DNA from: Morinoia aosen
Lineage: Eukaryota; Arthropoda; Malacostraca; Amphipoda; Talitridae
Direction of reading: 5' to 3'
NCBI GenBank assembly: GCA_030386875.1
Contig: CM059576.1
Coordinates: forward strand, 11,933,058 to 11,997,057
Length of the DNA: 64,000 bases
The notes beneath the pieces were generated by a model. The model saw nothing but the letters and a program-made list of their open reading frames with translations, did not search any database and was not told the origin of the DNA. Below, piece after piece: positions 13,164 to 24,003 of this stretch (positions are counted from its first letter, which is position 1; every line of letters begins with the position of its first letter). The position numbers and the translations under genes are program-made.

Positions 13164-13249
13164 CTTCCTCCTACAGCAAAGAAAAAATAACTTAATAAAA
13201 CCTGCCTTCCTGTAAAAGGAATATCCTGTGTGATCAGGACTCTCATTAG
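13164..13249 (+). other. Conserved exon-like block in the left unit
   Basis: A pyrimidine-rich acceptor ending TTTTTTTCAG at 13163 and a GTAAGT donor at 13250 bound an 86-bp block. The right unit keeps both signals around 44832-44961. All three frames contain stops, so if this is an exon it is non-coding or decayed. A second acceptor-like site shared by both units precedes 14674 (CTTCAG then AGCAGCGAGAG). Confidence 0.35.
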
Positions 13250-13329
13250 GTAAGTCATTTATCTGTTATTTGAAGATGCTTATGATGCCAGACTTTAATT
13301 ACTATAGTTCTTATGCATTGCAGGATTAA

Positions 13330-14488
13330 GGGGATGGTTTGGGATAAAAAAAAGTCTGTAAGTTCTCGGTGGATTTTTCTGAGGTATCTACCGTAGTTGT
13401 AAATTGTTATGAATATTTATATTATTTGTGCGTATTTTTCGTAACCATACATGAATAAGATAATTTTAAAAAAACATGAAAAACATGTGGGAAATCCTAC
13501 TACAATTTTGAACTCACAGAACTGAAAATATTTTCTAGATAACTAATGGTCTTGTCTAGAGATCCGGTGCAAAAGTTTTTTGATTAATTAATTTTTTTAA
13601 TTCCGTGAATTTTTTTCCCAATAAAAGACCTCTTTTTCCACTTTTTAAAATAATTTTGCTTCTAATTTTCAACATGAATTGAAATTAAAAAAAACTTTTG
13701 CACTGGATCTATAGACCTTTTCAATCGCTATTGATTGGTATGCTTGCCATCTCTGTACCTTTAAAACTGTGGGAGGAGTAGGTTTTCGCAACTCAAAAAG
13801 ATAAGTTTTCAAGAGAGCTATTTTTCAAAAAAAAATTTCGTTCGTTACTAATTTTTGAATTGAGTCTATTCAGCGATTCTGTACCTTCTTATGTACCTTC
13901 AAAACAGTGGGAAAGGATCCATATCGAAAGTCAATAAATACAAGTTTCAGAACAGGATTTTTTTTGAACAATTTTTTTTCCTAACTGATCAATTTTATTG
14001 AGTTACCTGCATTGTTTTGTAGCCCTTTTTGAGCCCTTTTGATTGATATAATTGTCATTCCTGTAGCTTCAATACTCCGGGAGGCGTTTATGGTTACACA
14101 GCAAGCTAATTAGCTGATGACTCAGCAGCCGGACTCTAAACAAACACTCAATTACACTATCATAATTTATCACTTGATATATCACTGAGTAAAATAATGT
14201 TTCGTTTAAGTACAAAAGCATTTCAAGTAAGGCCATGAATGAACTCTCGCGTTATTCCCGTAGAGAAACACTCAATACTGACTCGTAATGGGGGGAAAGA
14301 GGGAGGTCACCCATCCATTGGCACACCCCCAAGGTCACACTAGTGCGCGTCTTTTACCCCGTCCAGAAGATGAACCAATTGACGGACTTGAAAGCCAATT
14401 ATATCGTTGGATGCGCAAGAAAAATCTCTAAGATGAGTTTATAAACCAAAAAATTACCATTATCCGGAAATAGACCTGAACCGTGCCC
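13330..14488 (+). mobile_element. X family element, copy 1 (TTAA target)
   Basis: TTAA at 13326-13329 and 14489-14492 flanks the insert. Its ends GGGGATGGTTTGGG and CCTGAACCGTGCCC form an imperfect inverted repeat. The right unit has the empty site, reading through TTAA, at about 44755-44760. The element is non-coding. Its sequence is related, in inverted orientation, to 17169-18376 and, in the same orientation, to 49641-51187. Confidence 0.8.
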
Positions 14489-14985
14489 TTAAACTATTTG
14501 TTGTGATAATGTTGAAACATAGTCAAGATCAAAGGAATCACATTTTTTCTTCAATTTAGAAGAACATTATTGAGTGGCCTCTTGTATTGCTATTGCAGAT
14601 GTACATTAGGATGAGTTTTGCCACACTGCAACCTTGAAGGTTATGATTGTTTGTCCTTGTTAACCTTCAGAGCAGCGAGAGTCAGGTGGAGACCAGCAAG
14701 TTGGTGCTGGCTGGAGTGCCTGGCAGTGTTGGGGCCACTGATTGACTTCTGGAGTCTGACAGGTGAGCCTTCATGGTGACTCTACTTCTTTGATGCCCCT
14801 TCTCAAATCCTGTGACTCCTTGTTTTTTTAGTTATTTGTTCCTAAAGTTTAAGTTTTGTTTAGTTTTGAATTGTCTTCAGTTTCTAGATAACTATCTTCA
14901 AGATTATATTCCATGTTTAACATCATTTAAGACCTTTGAGTTATTCTCACTTCTTTGATTTCATTTATAGAATTTTAATTGAATC

Positions 14986-15896
14986 TTAGTTTATTTCTGT
15001 TTTGGGTATCATGTATTTTTGCAACAGTAAATAATTAATTTGATTTGGTGCTATGATTTCAAGTGCTGATAGAAATTCATGAGTCTTCTCTTGTGCAGCC
15101 TTTGGGATTGCTATCAAGTTACTCATATCACCATTTTGTAGTTTTTCTTGATCTTCTGTTATATTTTGCTCATTCATAAGGTTTGCTCTCAGTCTTCCTA
15201 AACTATAGACTGTGTAGTTGGTGCTATACTGGTCTTCTGGAACCTTTAGCATTTCTGTATTGAGGAGGCAGATATTCAAGTGTTTTCCTAGCAGTATGAG
15301 GGTGTCAGGCTGATGTGCTGGATGGATATAAAATATGAAGCTCAAAAGTGGCTGATAGGAGTCAGTGGAATGTACTCCAGATGAAGTGTCTGAGGAGTAT
15401 GGCTGGGGTGACATTGTGGGATAGGTAAATCAATGAGGTGAGGAGAAAGACGAATGGGGGAAGGGAGAAAAAAGTGTGAACTGCTGAGTGTTAAAGTGGT
15501 TTGGCCTTACGGGGAAATAAAAAAGGAATTGTTGGTGAAGGAAGTAAGAAAGTCAGATGCATAGGGAAGGAATGTTAAAGGTGAGTCAAACCTAGGTAAA
15601 TGAATGGAGTTGCAAGTGCATTGTGCCATTATTTCATAAGATGACCAACAGTTAAAGATGAGTTGATAATGATTGTCATGATGAAAATGGCTGGAGGTTC
15701 TTAGCCTGCTATATAGGATTTGTAATTGTATCAGTTCTTTTGGTCTGGAATCTTTAAAGTCTTCTAAAGCTGCAGGAGTAAATCCACTTAGTTCTGGTGG
15801 GTCTTGCTGTAGAAGACACTCCAAAAGATGTGTATGTAATAGAGTAAGCAATTGAAAGTTGCTGTCCTCTCTGGAGGATGCAACTTCTGTGTCCAT
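14986..15896 (-). pseudogene. Unrecognised gene-like sequence, two frames
   Basis: Two adjacent minus-strand open stretches, 15896-15507 (129 codons) and 15414-14986 (142 codons), have gene-like composition. The first contains LLTLLHTHLLECLLQQDPPE and FTPAALEDFKDSRPKEL. The second contains ILLGKHLNICLLNTEML, VPEDQYSTNYTVYSLGRL and QEKTHEFLSALEIIAP. They lie in different frames, and the roughly 90 bases between them have stops, so the pair looks like one protein broken by a frameshift, or two exons. The right unit lacks this segment entirely. I do not recognise the family. It could be a retrocopy of a host gene or a captured gene fragment. Confidence 0.45.
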
Positions 15897-16482
15897 AGTT
15901 ATTATTGGTCCATGGAGGAATTAACAGATCCCAGGCTTGAAGTTTAAGAAGGAATTCTTTTTAATAAAATTTAATAATTTCATTTGTTACAGGTCATCTT
16001 TTTCCAGTTACTGCTTTTTTTCTCAGTATCCATAACTTTCTTCTTCAACTTCAATTTTGTTTCTTAAACTCTTTTCCTTACTTGCTGTTCTTGTATGCAG
16101 GGGACCCTGTGTGACAGCAGACCTTGTGTGTAGACTCCTTGTTGCCTCAACTCCAAACTGAATGTTGCCTCCAACTTTCTTCCCACTAGAACACCTCCGC
16201 TGGGCAACGGAAAGCTCAAACTAACATATCTAGTTTAATACTCTAACTCTATCCTAAGCAATACCTTCTTTATTTCTCCTTTTGGCTCTCCTTTGTTGAG
16301 ATTAGGGAGGCTTCAACTAATTTATAATTCAATGTGTGAGTTGTTAGACTATAGGGTGAACCTGAGTCTTGCTGGTTGGCTATCTTTCCAGTGTGGAGGG
16401 AATGACCTTGGTGATTACAATACAAAGTGTCTGTTAACAGTGTAGCCAGCTTGTAAATGCTTCCAATTTTCAAATTGTTGTT

Positions 16483-17133
16483 ATGAAAAGTTTCGATGAA
16501 ATTGGTTGCATAGAAAGGACTAAAATTGAACATTTTTTTTTGGTTCTGTTGGGCTCTCAAAATAACCACCACCACCAGTTGCTAGACATTCACCAATATG
16601 AAAACAATTTGTTCTACAACTACCTTCAAAGTATTAATGTAAATAAATTAAATGACTTCTCTGGCATTGTTTCAGAGGCGCAATGTGGAGTACAAAATAC
16701 TCTTCATGTTACCAAATCAAAAAATGAAATCCAAAAAAGACACAAATCAATTAATCTAGTTGACAAAAATTTGATCTATGTGAAATTAGTTATGAGGAAA
16801 TCGGCCCTTCAACTAATCTACGATTTCATATACCATGTGGGCTGTAGTTTCATTTTTTTGAGACAATTCATCAGGTTATGTGCTTTGGAGCAAAATTCTT
16901 TCCACGATTTACATGTGCATTTGAGAAGTCATTATGCCCATTCATGTCTCTACTTAGCACAAGAAATTCTTGCAAATTTTTTCTCTGTGTTGATGTATGT
17001 TTTGAATCTTGTGGTGGCTATTTCAAAAGTTGAACGTGAAACAAAGACTATTAAAAATCTTGTTCTTTTTGATGAAATGTTCACGAGTCATTTATCACTA
17101 CAGCTCTACAATCACTTGCCATCACTGCCCTAA
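16483..17133 (+). CDS. Unrecognised 216-codon open frame
   Basis: An uninterrupted frame inside the left unit. The downstream half (about 16870-17133, with YAHSCLYLAQEILANFF and ISKVERETKTIKNLVLF) is matched by the right unit at 44090-44350, where the frame is broken by stops. The upstream half has no counterpart there. No domain was recognised, and AT-rich composition makes long frames possible by chance. The conservation is at DNA level and does not prove coding. The short YAHSCLYLAQ segment might derive from a tnp2-like transposase C-terminal region, but that is a guess. Confidence 0.25.
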   Translation: MKSFDEIGCIERTKIEHFFLVLLGSQNNHHHQLLDIHQYENNLFYNYLQSINVNKLNDFSGIVSEAQCGVQNTLHVTKSKNEIQKRHKSINLVDKNLIYVKLVMRKSALQLIYDFIYHVGCSFIFLRQFIRLCALEQNSFHDLHVHLRSHYAHSCLYLAQEILANFFSVLMYVLNLVVAISKVERETKTIKNLVLFDEMFTSHLSLQLYNHLPSLP

Positions 17134-17168
17134 TTATCTTAATTAAACTACCTTTTTTGATATATTTA

Positions 17169-18376
17169 GGGCACAATCTGGGTCAAATTTGGATAATGGT
17201 AGATTTTTGGTTTATTAACTTATCTTATAGAGAATTTTCTTGCGCATCCAACGGTATAATTTGCTCTCAAGTACGTACATTGGTTCTTCCCCTAGACGGA
17301 GTAGAAGACGTGCAGTAACGTGACTTAGCGCGCCAGTGTATGGGTGATTTCACCTTTCCCCCGCCTAATTACGAATCAGTTTTGGGCGTTCCTCAACGTG
17401 AATAGCAAGAGAGTTCATTCATGGCCTTGCTTGAAATGCTTTAGTACTCAAACGAAACATTCTAACTCTAAGTGTTAAATATGATGATGAAACTGAGTGT
17501 TTGTTTTGAGTCTGGCTGCTCTGAGTCATCAGCTAATTAGCAGTTGTGTAAACACATAATTGCCTCCCGAAGTTTTGAAGGTGCAAGAATGACAAATATA
17601 TCATTAGAAAGGGCTCAAAAAGAGTTACCAAGCAAAAGAGTTGAAAAAGAAAATTTGTTTGCCATTAAGAAAAATAACTTTTTTTAAAAATGGCTGGTGT
17701 TCTGAAATTTTCAGTCATTGTTTTTTGATATGGATCCTTTCCCACAGTTTTGAAGATACGGGAATGGCTAGTCTACCAATCGATAGAGCTTGGAAAAATC
17801 TACATTAGCTGTAAAATTTATTAGAAAAAAGGTCTATTTCAGAAATAATATGAAGAAAAGATGAAAAATTTTAGAAAAATGGCTCTACTGAAAACTTAAA
17901 CTTTTTGATCTTTGAAGAGGCCCTTCTCTCACAGTTTTGAAGGTACAGGAATGGCAAATATACCAATTGATAGCGATTGAAACATCCTATAGAGGCAGTG
18001 GTACAGTTTTTTGAATTTCAAATCATGTTGAAAATTATACGCTAAATAATTTGAAAGAATGGAAAAGTCAGTTTGGGGAAAAAACTCTCATAATTCGAAA
18101 AATCAAATTATCAAAAAATGTTCCCACTGGCTCTCAAGAATAGACAATTAGCTACCTATAAAACATTTTTACAGTTCTGTAACTTCAAAATTGTAGGCGA
18201 TGGACACGTTTCCGCAACATCCCCTTTTTAATTTTTTTTCAATCATATTTTTTATAAATTTACCAAAAAACACATGAGTTCAAAATGAAATGCCGCATCA
18301 TTTGGCACATATTGTGAAAATCTTAGAAAAATCCGTCAAGAACCAACGGACTTTTGGTTTCCTCTGGACCGTGTCC
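17169..18376 (-). mobile_element. X family element, copy 2, inverted
   Basis: The direct repeat TTTA at 17165-17168 and 18377-18380, a variant of the family's TTAA, flanks a 1.2-kb insert. Its ends GGGCAC and GTGTCC are inverted relative to copy 1, and the body matches the reverse complement of 13330-14488. The right unit has an uninterrupted site near 44070-44090. Copies 1 and 2 face each other across 2.7 kb and could form a long hairpin. Confidence 0.75.
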
Positions 18377-18717
18377 TTTATTTTGCATCATTATGCATCA
18401 GTTTTAGGGCTGAATCATAAATTAGAAAGGCTTCTAGAGAATACTAGGTTTAGCTTGAGAAGTCCCTAGTAGTCATGAGGCTACTGTTCATCTAGTTAGG
18501 CTAAGCTAAATGAGAAATATCCTCCAGCTGTTGAATTGTCTCACCTATGAATAGACCTGTGTTTATTTTATGTTTTGTGCTGTACCCACTTATCATCCAT
18601 GGGCTTTCATACCACTTTTTTACTTATGTATTTTCATCCCTCCATTTGTTTTAATACATGATGTAGCTGGTTCAAAAACACTATGTTCCTTGACTACACA
18701 TTTTCTTTAGTTTATAC

Positions 18718-18830
18718 CAGGGTGCAATTTCAGAATTGGAGGACATAAATTAGAAAAAAGTTCAAAAATATTGAAAGGAGTAGTTAAAAAAGTTCACTTT
18801 TCCCTACATTTTAATTAATAAAAAACACTT
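18718..18830 (-). pseudogene. Fragment of tnp2-like transposase gene
   Basis: Read on the minus strand this stretch encodes FELFSNLCPPILKLHPG. That is nearly the same as FELFANLCLPILKLHPG in the transposase frame at 57900-57955. The match stops at CCCTGGT, where the left unit begins. A similar fragment lies at the outer end of the right unit (54478-54620). Confidence 0.5.
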
Positions 18831-19496
18831 AAAATTTTGTTATTATGAATAATTCATTTACTTCAAAGCATTACAAGCCACTAAAATATGCATACTTGAC
18901 ATTAATTTACTGTCATTGGATATTCATGGATAACATTTGTGATTACTAAACAGCAAATGACTTAAGTTTTTGAACTTCTTGATGATTGAATTCAACACAG
19001 TGCTCAAGCCTCTAGAAGTATTCTCAGCAGCATCATTAAATACCCATTTTTCATTTTAATCTAAGATTTTAGTATTTTACTATTAAATACTATTTTTTGA
19101 AATTAAAAATTATAAGACTTGAGTAGAACATATTATTTTCAATCAAATCTTCAGCCTTTTAAAGCTCCTTGCACTGAGTTAAATTTTTAGTTTCGCTCTC
19201 AATTTTTCATAAAAATGATAGAGAGTTCTTGGTACTAGACCTTAAGACAGGAGAGATAGTAATTCTGAACGGAAATGCTGCAGCTCATGGTAGAAAAAAC
19301 ACCATGCAAAACTTTTTGTAAACATCAAGGAGCTCTGCTATGGATAAGTCTGAAAACTTAATTGCACTATCTTTCTAGACTATTTTCATTTTTAGTATGT
19401 GATTTTTTTATTTCTGCCTCGTCTAACTGTTGAGTAGCACCATTAAGTCTTCTTTGTTGATTTATGCTGTGATGCTATTGTTGGCGCAAAAAGATA
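18831..19496. other. AT-rich, no gene seen
   Basis: No coding or repeat structure is recognised between the transposase fragment and the MITE. Confidence 0.5.
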
Positions 19497-19939
19497 GGTA
19501 AATGTCAAGGAGAAGCTGCTAATCGATGTTCGAATTTTTGTTGCAATAAAACACTTTTCTTCTATACACTTTCCGATAGAAATGAGTACTTTTTGAGTAA
19601 TAGAGGTAGATTACTTACCGCAATCTAGTCTTTCCAGAAGGGAAAAATTGTTTTGAGAGGAGACTCCGATAAAATTCGTTTTGACGCGCTCGAATTATCG
19701 CTACGTTAAGTTATATTAAGTTAGTTTACGTTACCTTAACTTGCTTTAGGTTACATTAGGTAAGGTTGGGTATGATTATATCAGTTCAGTTTTGTTACGG
19801 TACGTCACCGCTATAACTCTTTAAATACTCACTTCCCCAAAAAGTGAATGGAATAAAAGTTGTTTATTTCGATGTAATTGCCATGATTTTTGCAACAAAG
19901 TTTTGAAAATCGATTAGTACCTTCTCCTTAACATTTACC
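19497..19939. mobile_element. Foldback MITE related to 5875-6421
   Basis: Inverted repeats of about 150 bp (19497-19640 and 19790-19939) share the GGTAAATG start, the AATCGAT block, the TTTTCTTCTATACACTTT block and the AGCGGTA-type motif with the element at 5875-6421. Flanks show an imperfect 6-bp repeat (AAGATA and AAAATA). It is non-coding. Confidence 0.7.
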
Positions 19940-22537
19940 AAAATATCTCATTACTGAATTATTACAGGTAACATTTTGTTTCGATGTGTACATATGTTAT
20001 CAGCCTGGTTGTACATGAGTATAAGTAATTTCCCAAGTTCCAACTATCTTTACACCAAAACTAAATGAGGAAATATTTCTCTTCTTTTACCTAAGATAGT
20101 CAGTTTGAAACTATTTAACTAGACATGACAGAGTGAAAGAAGAAAGAAAACTCAAATCGGACGGTCACAAATAGTGCTAATCCTTGAATACATCCTCGGA
20201 TTTTCCAGTTTCTAGTACGAGAAACGACATTATGGACTACGCTGTGAAGTTACTAAAATGAAACGAGCACAATATCAGAAACATATAGAGTTAAAATAAA
20301 ATTTCTCAAGCTCTTAGAAGCATATATATGAATTCCACGCATTTTAATTTCATTGTTACTTAATTTTGCACGAGAAATATTGTGTACCCATCATTGTGCA
20401 CAAATATCATCATCGACAATAATACCTTTGATGATTCTACTGTTGGATTCTGACGTTTTCACTTCACTAATATAACATGAACAACACTCATGGTAACACG
20501 AATCGTTCAGAAGCCTAAAATAATATACTTCAATTATCAATAACGTGGAAACAAATTTTCAAGCCCTTTTAGATACGTACAAATCAGTTTTTTTTCTGAA
20601 GGAAAGACAGTTTTTCAAAATTTCCACTGATGAAAACATAATTACCGAGTTCATGAGAAGTGCAGAGCGAATTCCTCCTTCCATGCGCGATTCTTTAAAA
20701 TTGTTTTTAAAGAATCCACCGTCAACTGCGTTCTTGCAGCAATGAACCCACAATTTGGGCAATTAGAATTGCAGAGTTAGAAAGAGAAGATTTTCGATCA
20801 TATAGTACGAAATGCCAGGGGATTGTTGTTATGGAGCTCAGAACTGAAAGCATGGACTGCCAACAGATATATGATTTAAAAAACTTGTATGTGGCGAGTA
20901 GTTTATTTGGCTATCAATGGTCTAACTCAAAACATAGAGAGCTATTTTTAATGATATTTTAAGAAACATTTCTCTCTTAGAACCTGAAAATGGAAATAAC
21001 TGGACTGATTCCTCAATAAGCGCCAACTAGCCTGAATTAGCACTCTCCTGATGAAGAAACTGTTTTATGTACTTTCAAAAAATGGTCAAGTAATACATGA
21101 AGCAGTCTATTACTTAAAAAAACACAAGATAGCATATCTTTAAAATAAAATTACACTGATAAAAACATCCTCAGATACTAATCAGTTTAAATAGTACATA
21201 TGAAGAAAATTTATAGGCTATTTGTATTTCGAAAACGTTTCGAATGAACTACTAAACAATATATTGATATTGCAATGACGTTCGAGGAAAAACTAAGTTA
21301 TGAAAACTTTTTTACTTCCAGGTGTACATTTTCAACATCTGTCCAGTTATAAAACTAATTTTCATGAAAGTATATATAGCATCTAAGCATTTCACAATAA
21401 ATTATGATCTCATTGTCATTATGTATTTCAAATTAAATTGCATTGAATAAAAAACACAACATAATTCTGACAAACTGCTGAGATATTGCGCGCATTTGAT
21501 CGCAAACATTTTACATATGTAGGCGTGTCTATGTTTAACATTCCATTAAGGTATACAAAATTATTTACCGCAACCAATTATCCTAATTCTCATTTACTAG
21601 AGATTTATGTACAATAGTAGTCAATATTTTCTCTGAAGAATATATACTTACAGCACAACTTAGCGCAATGAGATGGCGGTGAAGCATGACGCAATGAGTG
21701 AAGAACAGTCGCCTGCCGCCACCTGAAAGTTAATGTAAAATATTCAATGTACTCAAATTTAGAAGATTAGAAAATTATTTAATTCCTGCAAGTTCTTTTT
21801 AATCGTATTGTTTAATAATTCTGGAAAATATCGAGGTAAATGTAAGTTTTTAAAAAGACAACGAGTGTATGAGCTAAGAAAATAATTTTTTTTATTATTC
21901 TTGAAAAAATGTCGCGATAAAATTTGATAATGGCTGAAAATCTTTGGTAACCAGTACTTCACTATAAATACGTCCTACTGCACTGAAGTCGGTAGCAAAA
22001 AGTAAGTGAAATAGAAAACCTGTAAACCAGTTTGTTCCAGAATAAATTATGAAACAATAGTATAACATGTAAAGTATGATCTGGAGTGGTAATTTTCAGG
22101 AAAGTATGCATAGTTTAGAGACCCGCTCTGAAATTTTGGATCATAAAAGATATCAATATATATCATTCAAAGAAATCTGAGATAACAATTACACACACGT
22201 ATTCATGTCTAAAGCAAATTAGGGTGACAGGAGTAACGAGAGCAGATCTATCAGGAACACGCATTAAACGATAGCTTCTATTCGTGGCTGACGCATGATA
22301 ATTTGTTGTATACTCTACGTTTGAAACTTGAAATTTTTATTTTATCTTGTCACATTTTTGCTGTAATTTCTTTTGACACTCGTAGCTTTAAACTGGGTTT
22401 TGGTGCAACACTAGAGAAATGAGAAAAAATCAGTACTAAGATAACAAGACGATACTTTGTTTCGTAAGCCGAACGCCAGCAATACAAATACATACAAAAG
22501 ACCTAAATGCTTGCAGATTAAAAATACGCAGGAAAAA
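19940..22537. other. AT-rich stretch with one short open frame
   Basis: The only candidate is a 66-codon plus-strand frame at 20545-20745 (contains FLKERQFFKISTDENIITEF and RIPPSMRDSLKLFLKNPP). It ends at a stop and then continues poorly. It looks protein-like in composition, but I recognise no family. Nothing else is supported. Confidence 0.35.
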
Positions 22538-22842
22538 GCGCATAGACATCAATAGCACATAGACTACAACGGGCCATAGTCTACAACAGCGCATAGACTA
22601 CCACAGCACATAGACAACAACAGCACATAGACAACAACAGCACATAGACAAAAACAGCACATAGACTACAACAGCACATAGACTACAACAGCATATCAAC
22701 TACAACAGCACATCGACTACAACAGCACATAGACAACAACGGCACATAAAAAACCACAGCACATAGACTACAAAGGCACATAGCCTACAAAAGCACATAG
22801 ACTACAACAGCACGTAGACAACAACAGCACATAGTCTACAAA
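22538..22842. repeat. 17-bp minisatellite, about 18 copies
   Basis: Tandem copies of a 17-bp unit close to CACATAGACTACAACAG run for about 300 bp. The variable positions are mostly CTA/CAA after AGA. The array lies just beyond the 3' end of the transposase-PHD-OTU locus and has no spacers, so it is not CRISPR-like. Confidence 0.88.
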
Positions 22843-23024
22843 AACTCAAAGAACTAAGCGGTTGAATGACTCAGTACAATGCCAAGAAATATCTTTAAAG
22901 AATCAGAAAGATTTCCGTTAGCCAATTGAAGCGGTGCATTATTATCTACTTTACCGGAAGCTTCAGAAAAGAGTAGTACCTCATGTAAAATGCTGCAACC
23001 ACCTAACGCCTGGTATCCAGTCCA

Positions 23025-23682
23025 GTATTATTCAATGATTAATGCAGCATCTTCTCTGCTCCGAAGAAAAGTTTTGTCAACTCCTTTATATTGCACCATT
23101 GTTGACGGCCGTGTAGCTTTTGCGTTATTTATTATTGCGTCATAGTGATTACAAGTTTCGTTTTGGGAGTCAAAGTAGTAGAGCAAAGTGACAAACCTCG
23201 AATCAAGGGAATTTTCACCATATTTGTTAGTTAAAAACCATCTGTATTCTCCGTCATTATTTCTGCGTAGTAGAAATACATCTTTCTGGTATATTACAGA
23301 AAAAAAAGAATTCAATGGAACCTCCATACTTGCTGTATCTCACAGTTGGCGTGTCATGAGAAAGTGCAGGAGGCATCATCCTTCTTGCGTGGGCGACTAG
23401 AGCTTCTCGAGTTGTTTTGTTTCGAACGTTTTCCCGTAAAATATCACTGAAGAACATGACTGTTGAATAAATGAGATACGCATCGGGGTTAGCAGATTTT
23501 TCAAGCATTGCGTTTCCTTCTTTCCAATAGTCCCTCGTCCATTTTTCATCATTTGATTTTTCGTTGGCAAGTCGAAGCATTTTCTGGCAAATGATACCTC
23601 GCATTTCGTCATTGCGACATTGGTCTTTCAATTCGATTTCCGCCATTGCTCTAAATACGCAATTTCCATCCCCTATTATTGG
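23025..23682 (-). pseudogene. OTU-family cysteine protease domain, frameshifted
   Basis: Continuing the PHD frame, the sequence shows IVPIIGDGNCVFRAMAEIEL, the OTU active-site block with aspartate and cysteine in GDGNC. Further on come the expected YGGSIE/VPLNSFFSVIY strand and, at the C end, NETCNHYDAI with the catalytic histidine in the NHYD motif. OTU enzymes cleave ubiquitin chains. The reading frame changes near 23320: the two frames overlap across a short GTTCCATTGAA stretch, which suggests loss of one copy of a short direct repeat. All three catalytic positions survive. Apart from the frame change and the stop in the PHD, the domain looks intact in length (about 185 residues). Confidence 0.78.
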
Positions 23683-23784
23683 GACAATCTGGCGAGCTTC
23701 AGCTTCCATGTGCTTTTGAAGGCTTTCAAGGTAATTTTCTTTGATATATCTTTTAGTAGAATGTGAAGAAGATTCAGCGTCAAT

Positions 23785-24003
23785 TTTTCTACACTTGAAA
23801 CACAGCCATTTACCTCGTGGCACCTTCTTCAAGTCGACACAATTTAAATGAAACCAATCGCCTCCTTTCACTCCCTCATTCTTCAGTCGTTGTTAAAATG
23901 AAATACAATTTTCTCCATTGTCGCACCCAATCCAACGACTCTCCCTGATACCTGTTTGGCATTCTCTTCCAATAGAGACACGACACGTACAATACACCTC
24001 AAG
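23785..24003 (-). pseudogene. PHD finger in frame after the transposase
   Basis: The transposase C-terminal frame continues directly into an ING-like PHD finger: VYCTC, then WIGCDNGENC, then DWFHLNC, then GKWLCFKC. This gives the Cys4-His-Cys3 order, with the tryptophan before FH and the GKW typical of chromatin-reading PHD fingers. One TAA at 23893-23895 interrupts the loop between the second cysteine pair and WFH. The same frame resumes immediately, so a single polypeptide is implied. The loop there is longer than in ING proteins. The likely role is binding modified histone tails, inferred from the family. Confidence 0.75.

Larger units (their letters stand above)
5575..18717 (+). repeat. 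Large inverted repeat unit, left copy
   Basis: Scattered blocks match the reverse complement of 43743-54477 in the same order: 5575-5874 with 54175-54477, 7286-8849 with 51463-52855 and 53996-54140, 12659-12860 with 51190-51460, 12905-13329 with 44757-45230, 14493-14720 with 44540-44757, about 16870-17164 with 44090-44350, and 18377-18717 with 43743-44070. By eye the blocks are roughly 75-85% alike. Gaps in one copy line up with transposon insertions in the other. The unit may be a large composite element or an inverted segmental duplication. Its true ends are not resolved, but a fragment of a tnp2-like transposase gene abuts it at 18718. Confidence 0.75.

Noticed and set aside
16270-16575. 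101-codon minus-strand frame overlapping 16483-17133
   Set aside because: No motif, and it is not matched in the right unit. It could belong to the gene-like sequence at 14986-15896, but nothing links them.
20545-20745. 66-codon frame as a separate gene
   Set aside because: Protein-like composition, but short, unrecognised and without exon signals. Noted only in the region description.
22538-22842. CRISPR-like array
   Set aside because: The repeats are directly adjacent without unique spacers, and the genome is eukaryotic. It is a minisatellite.
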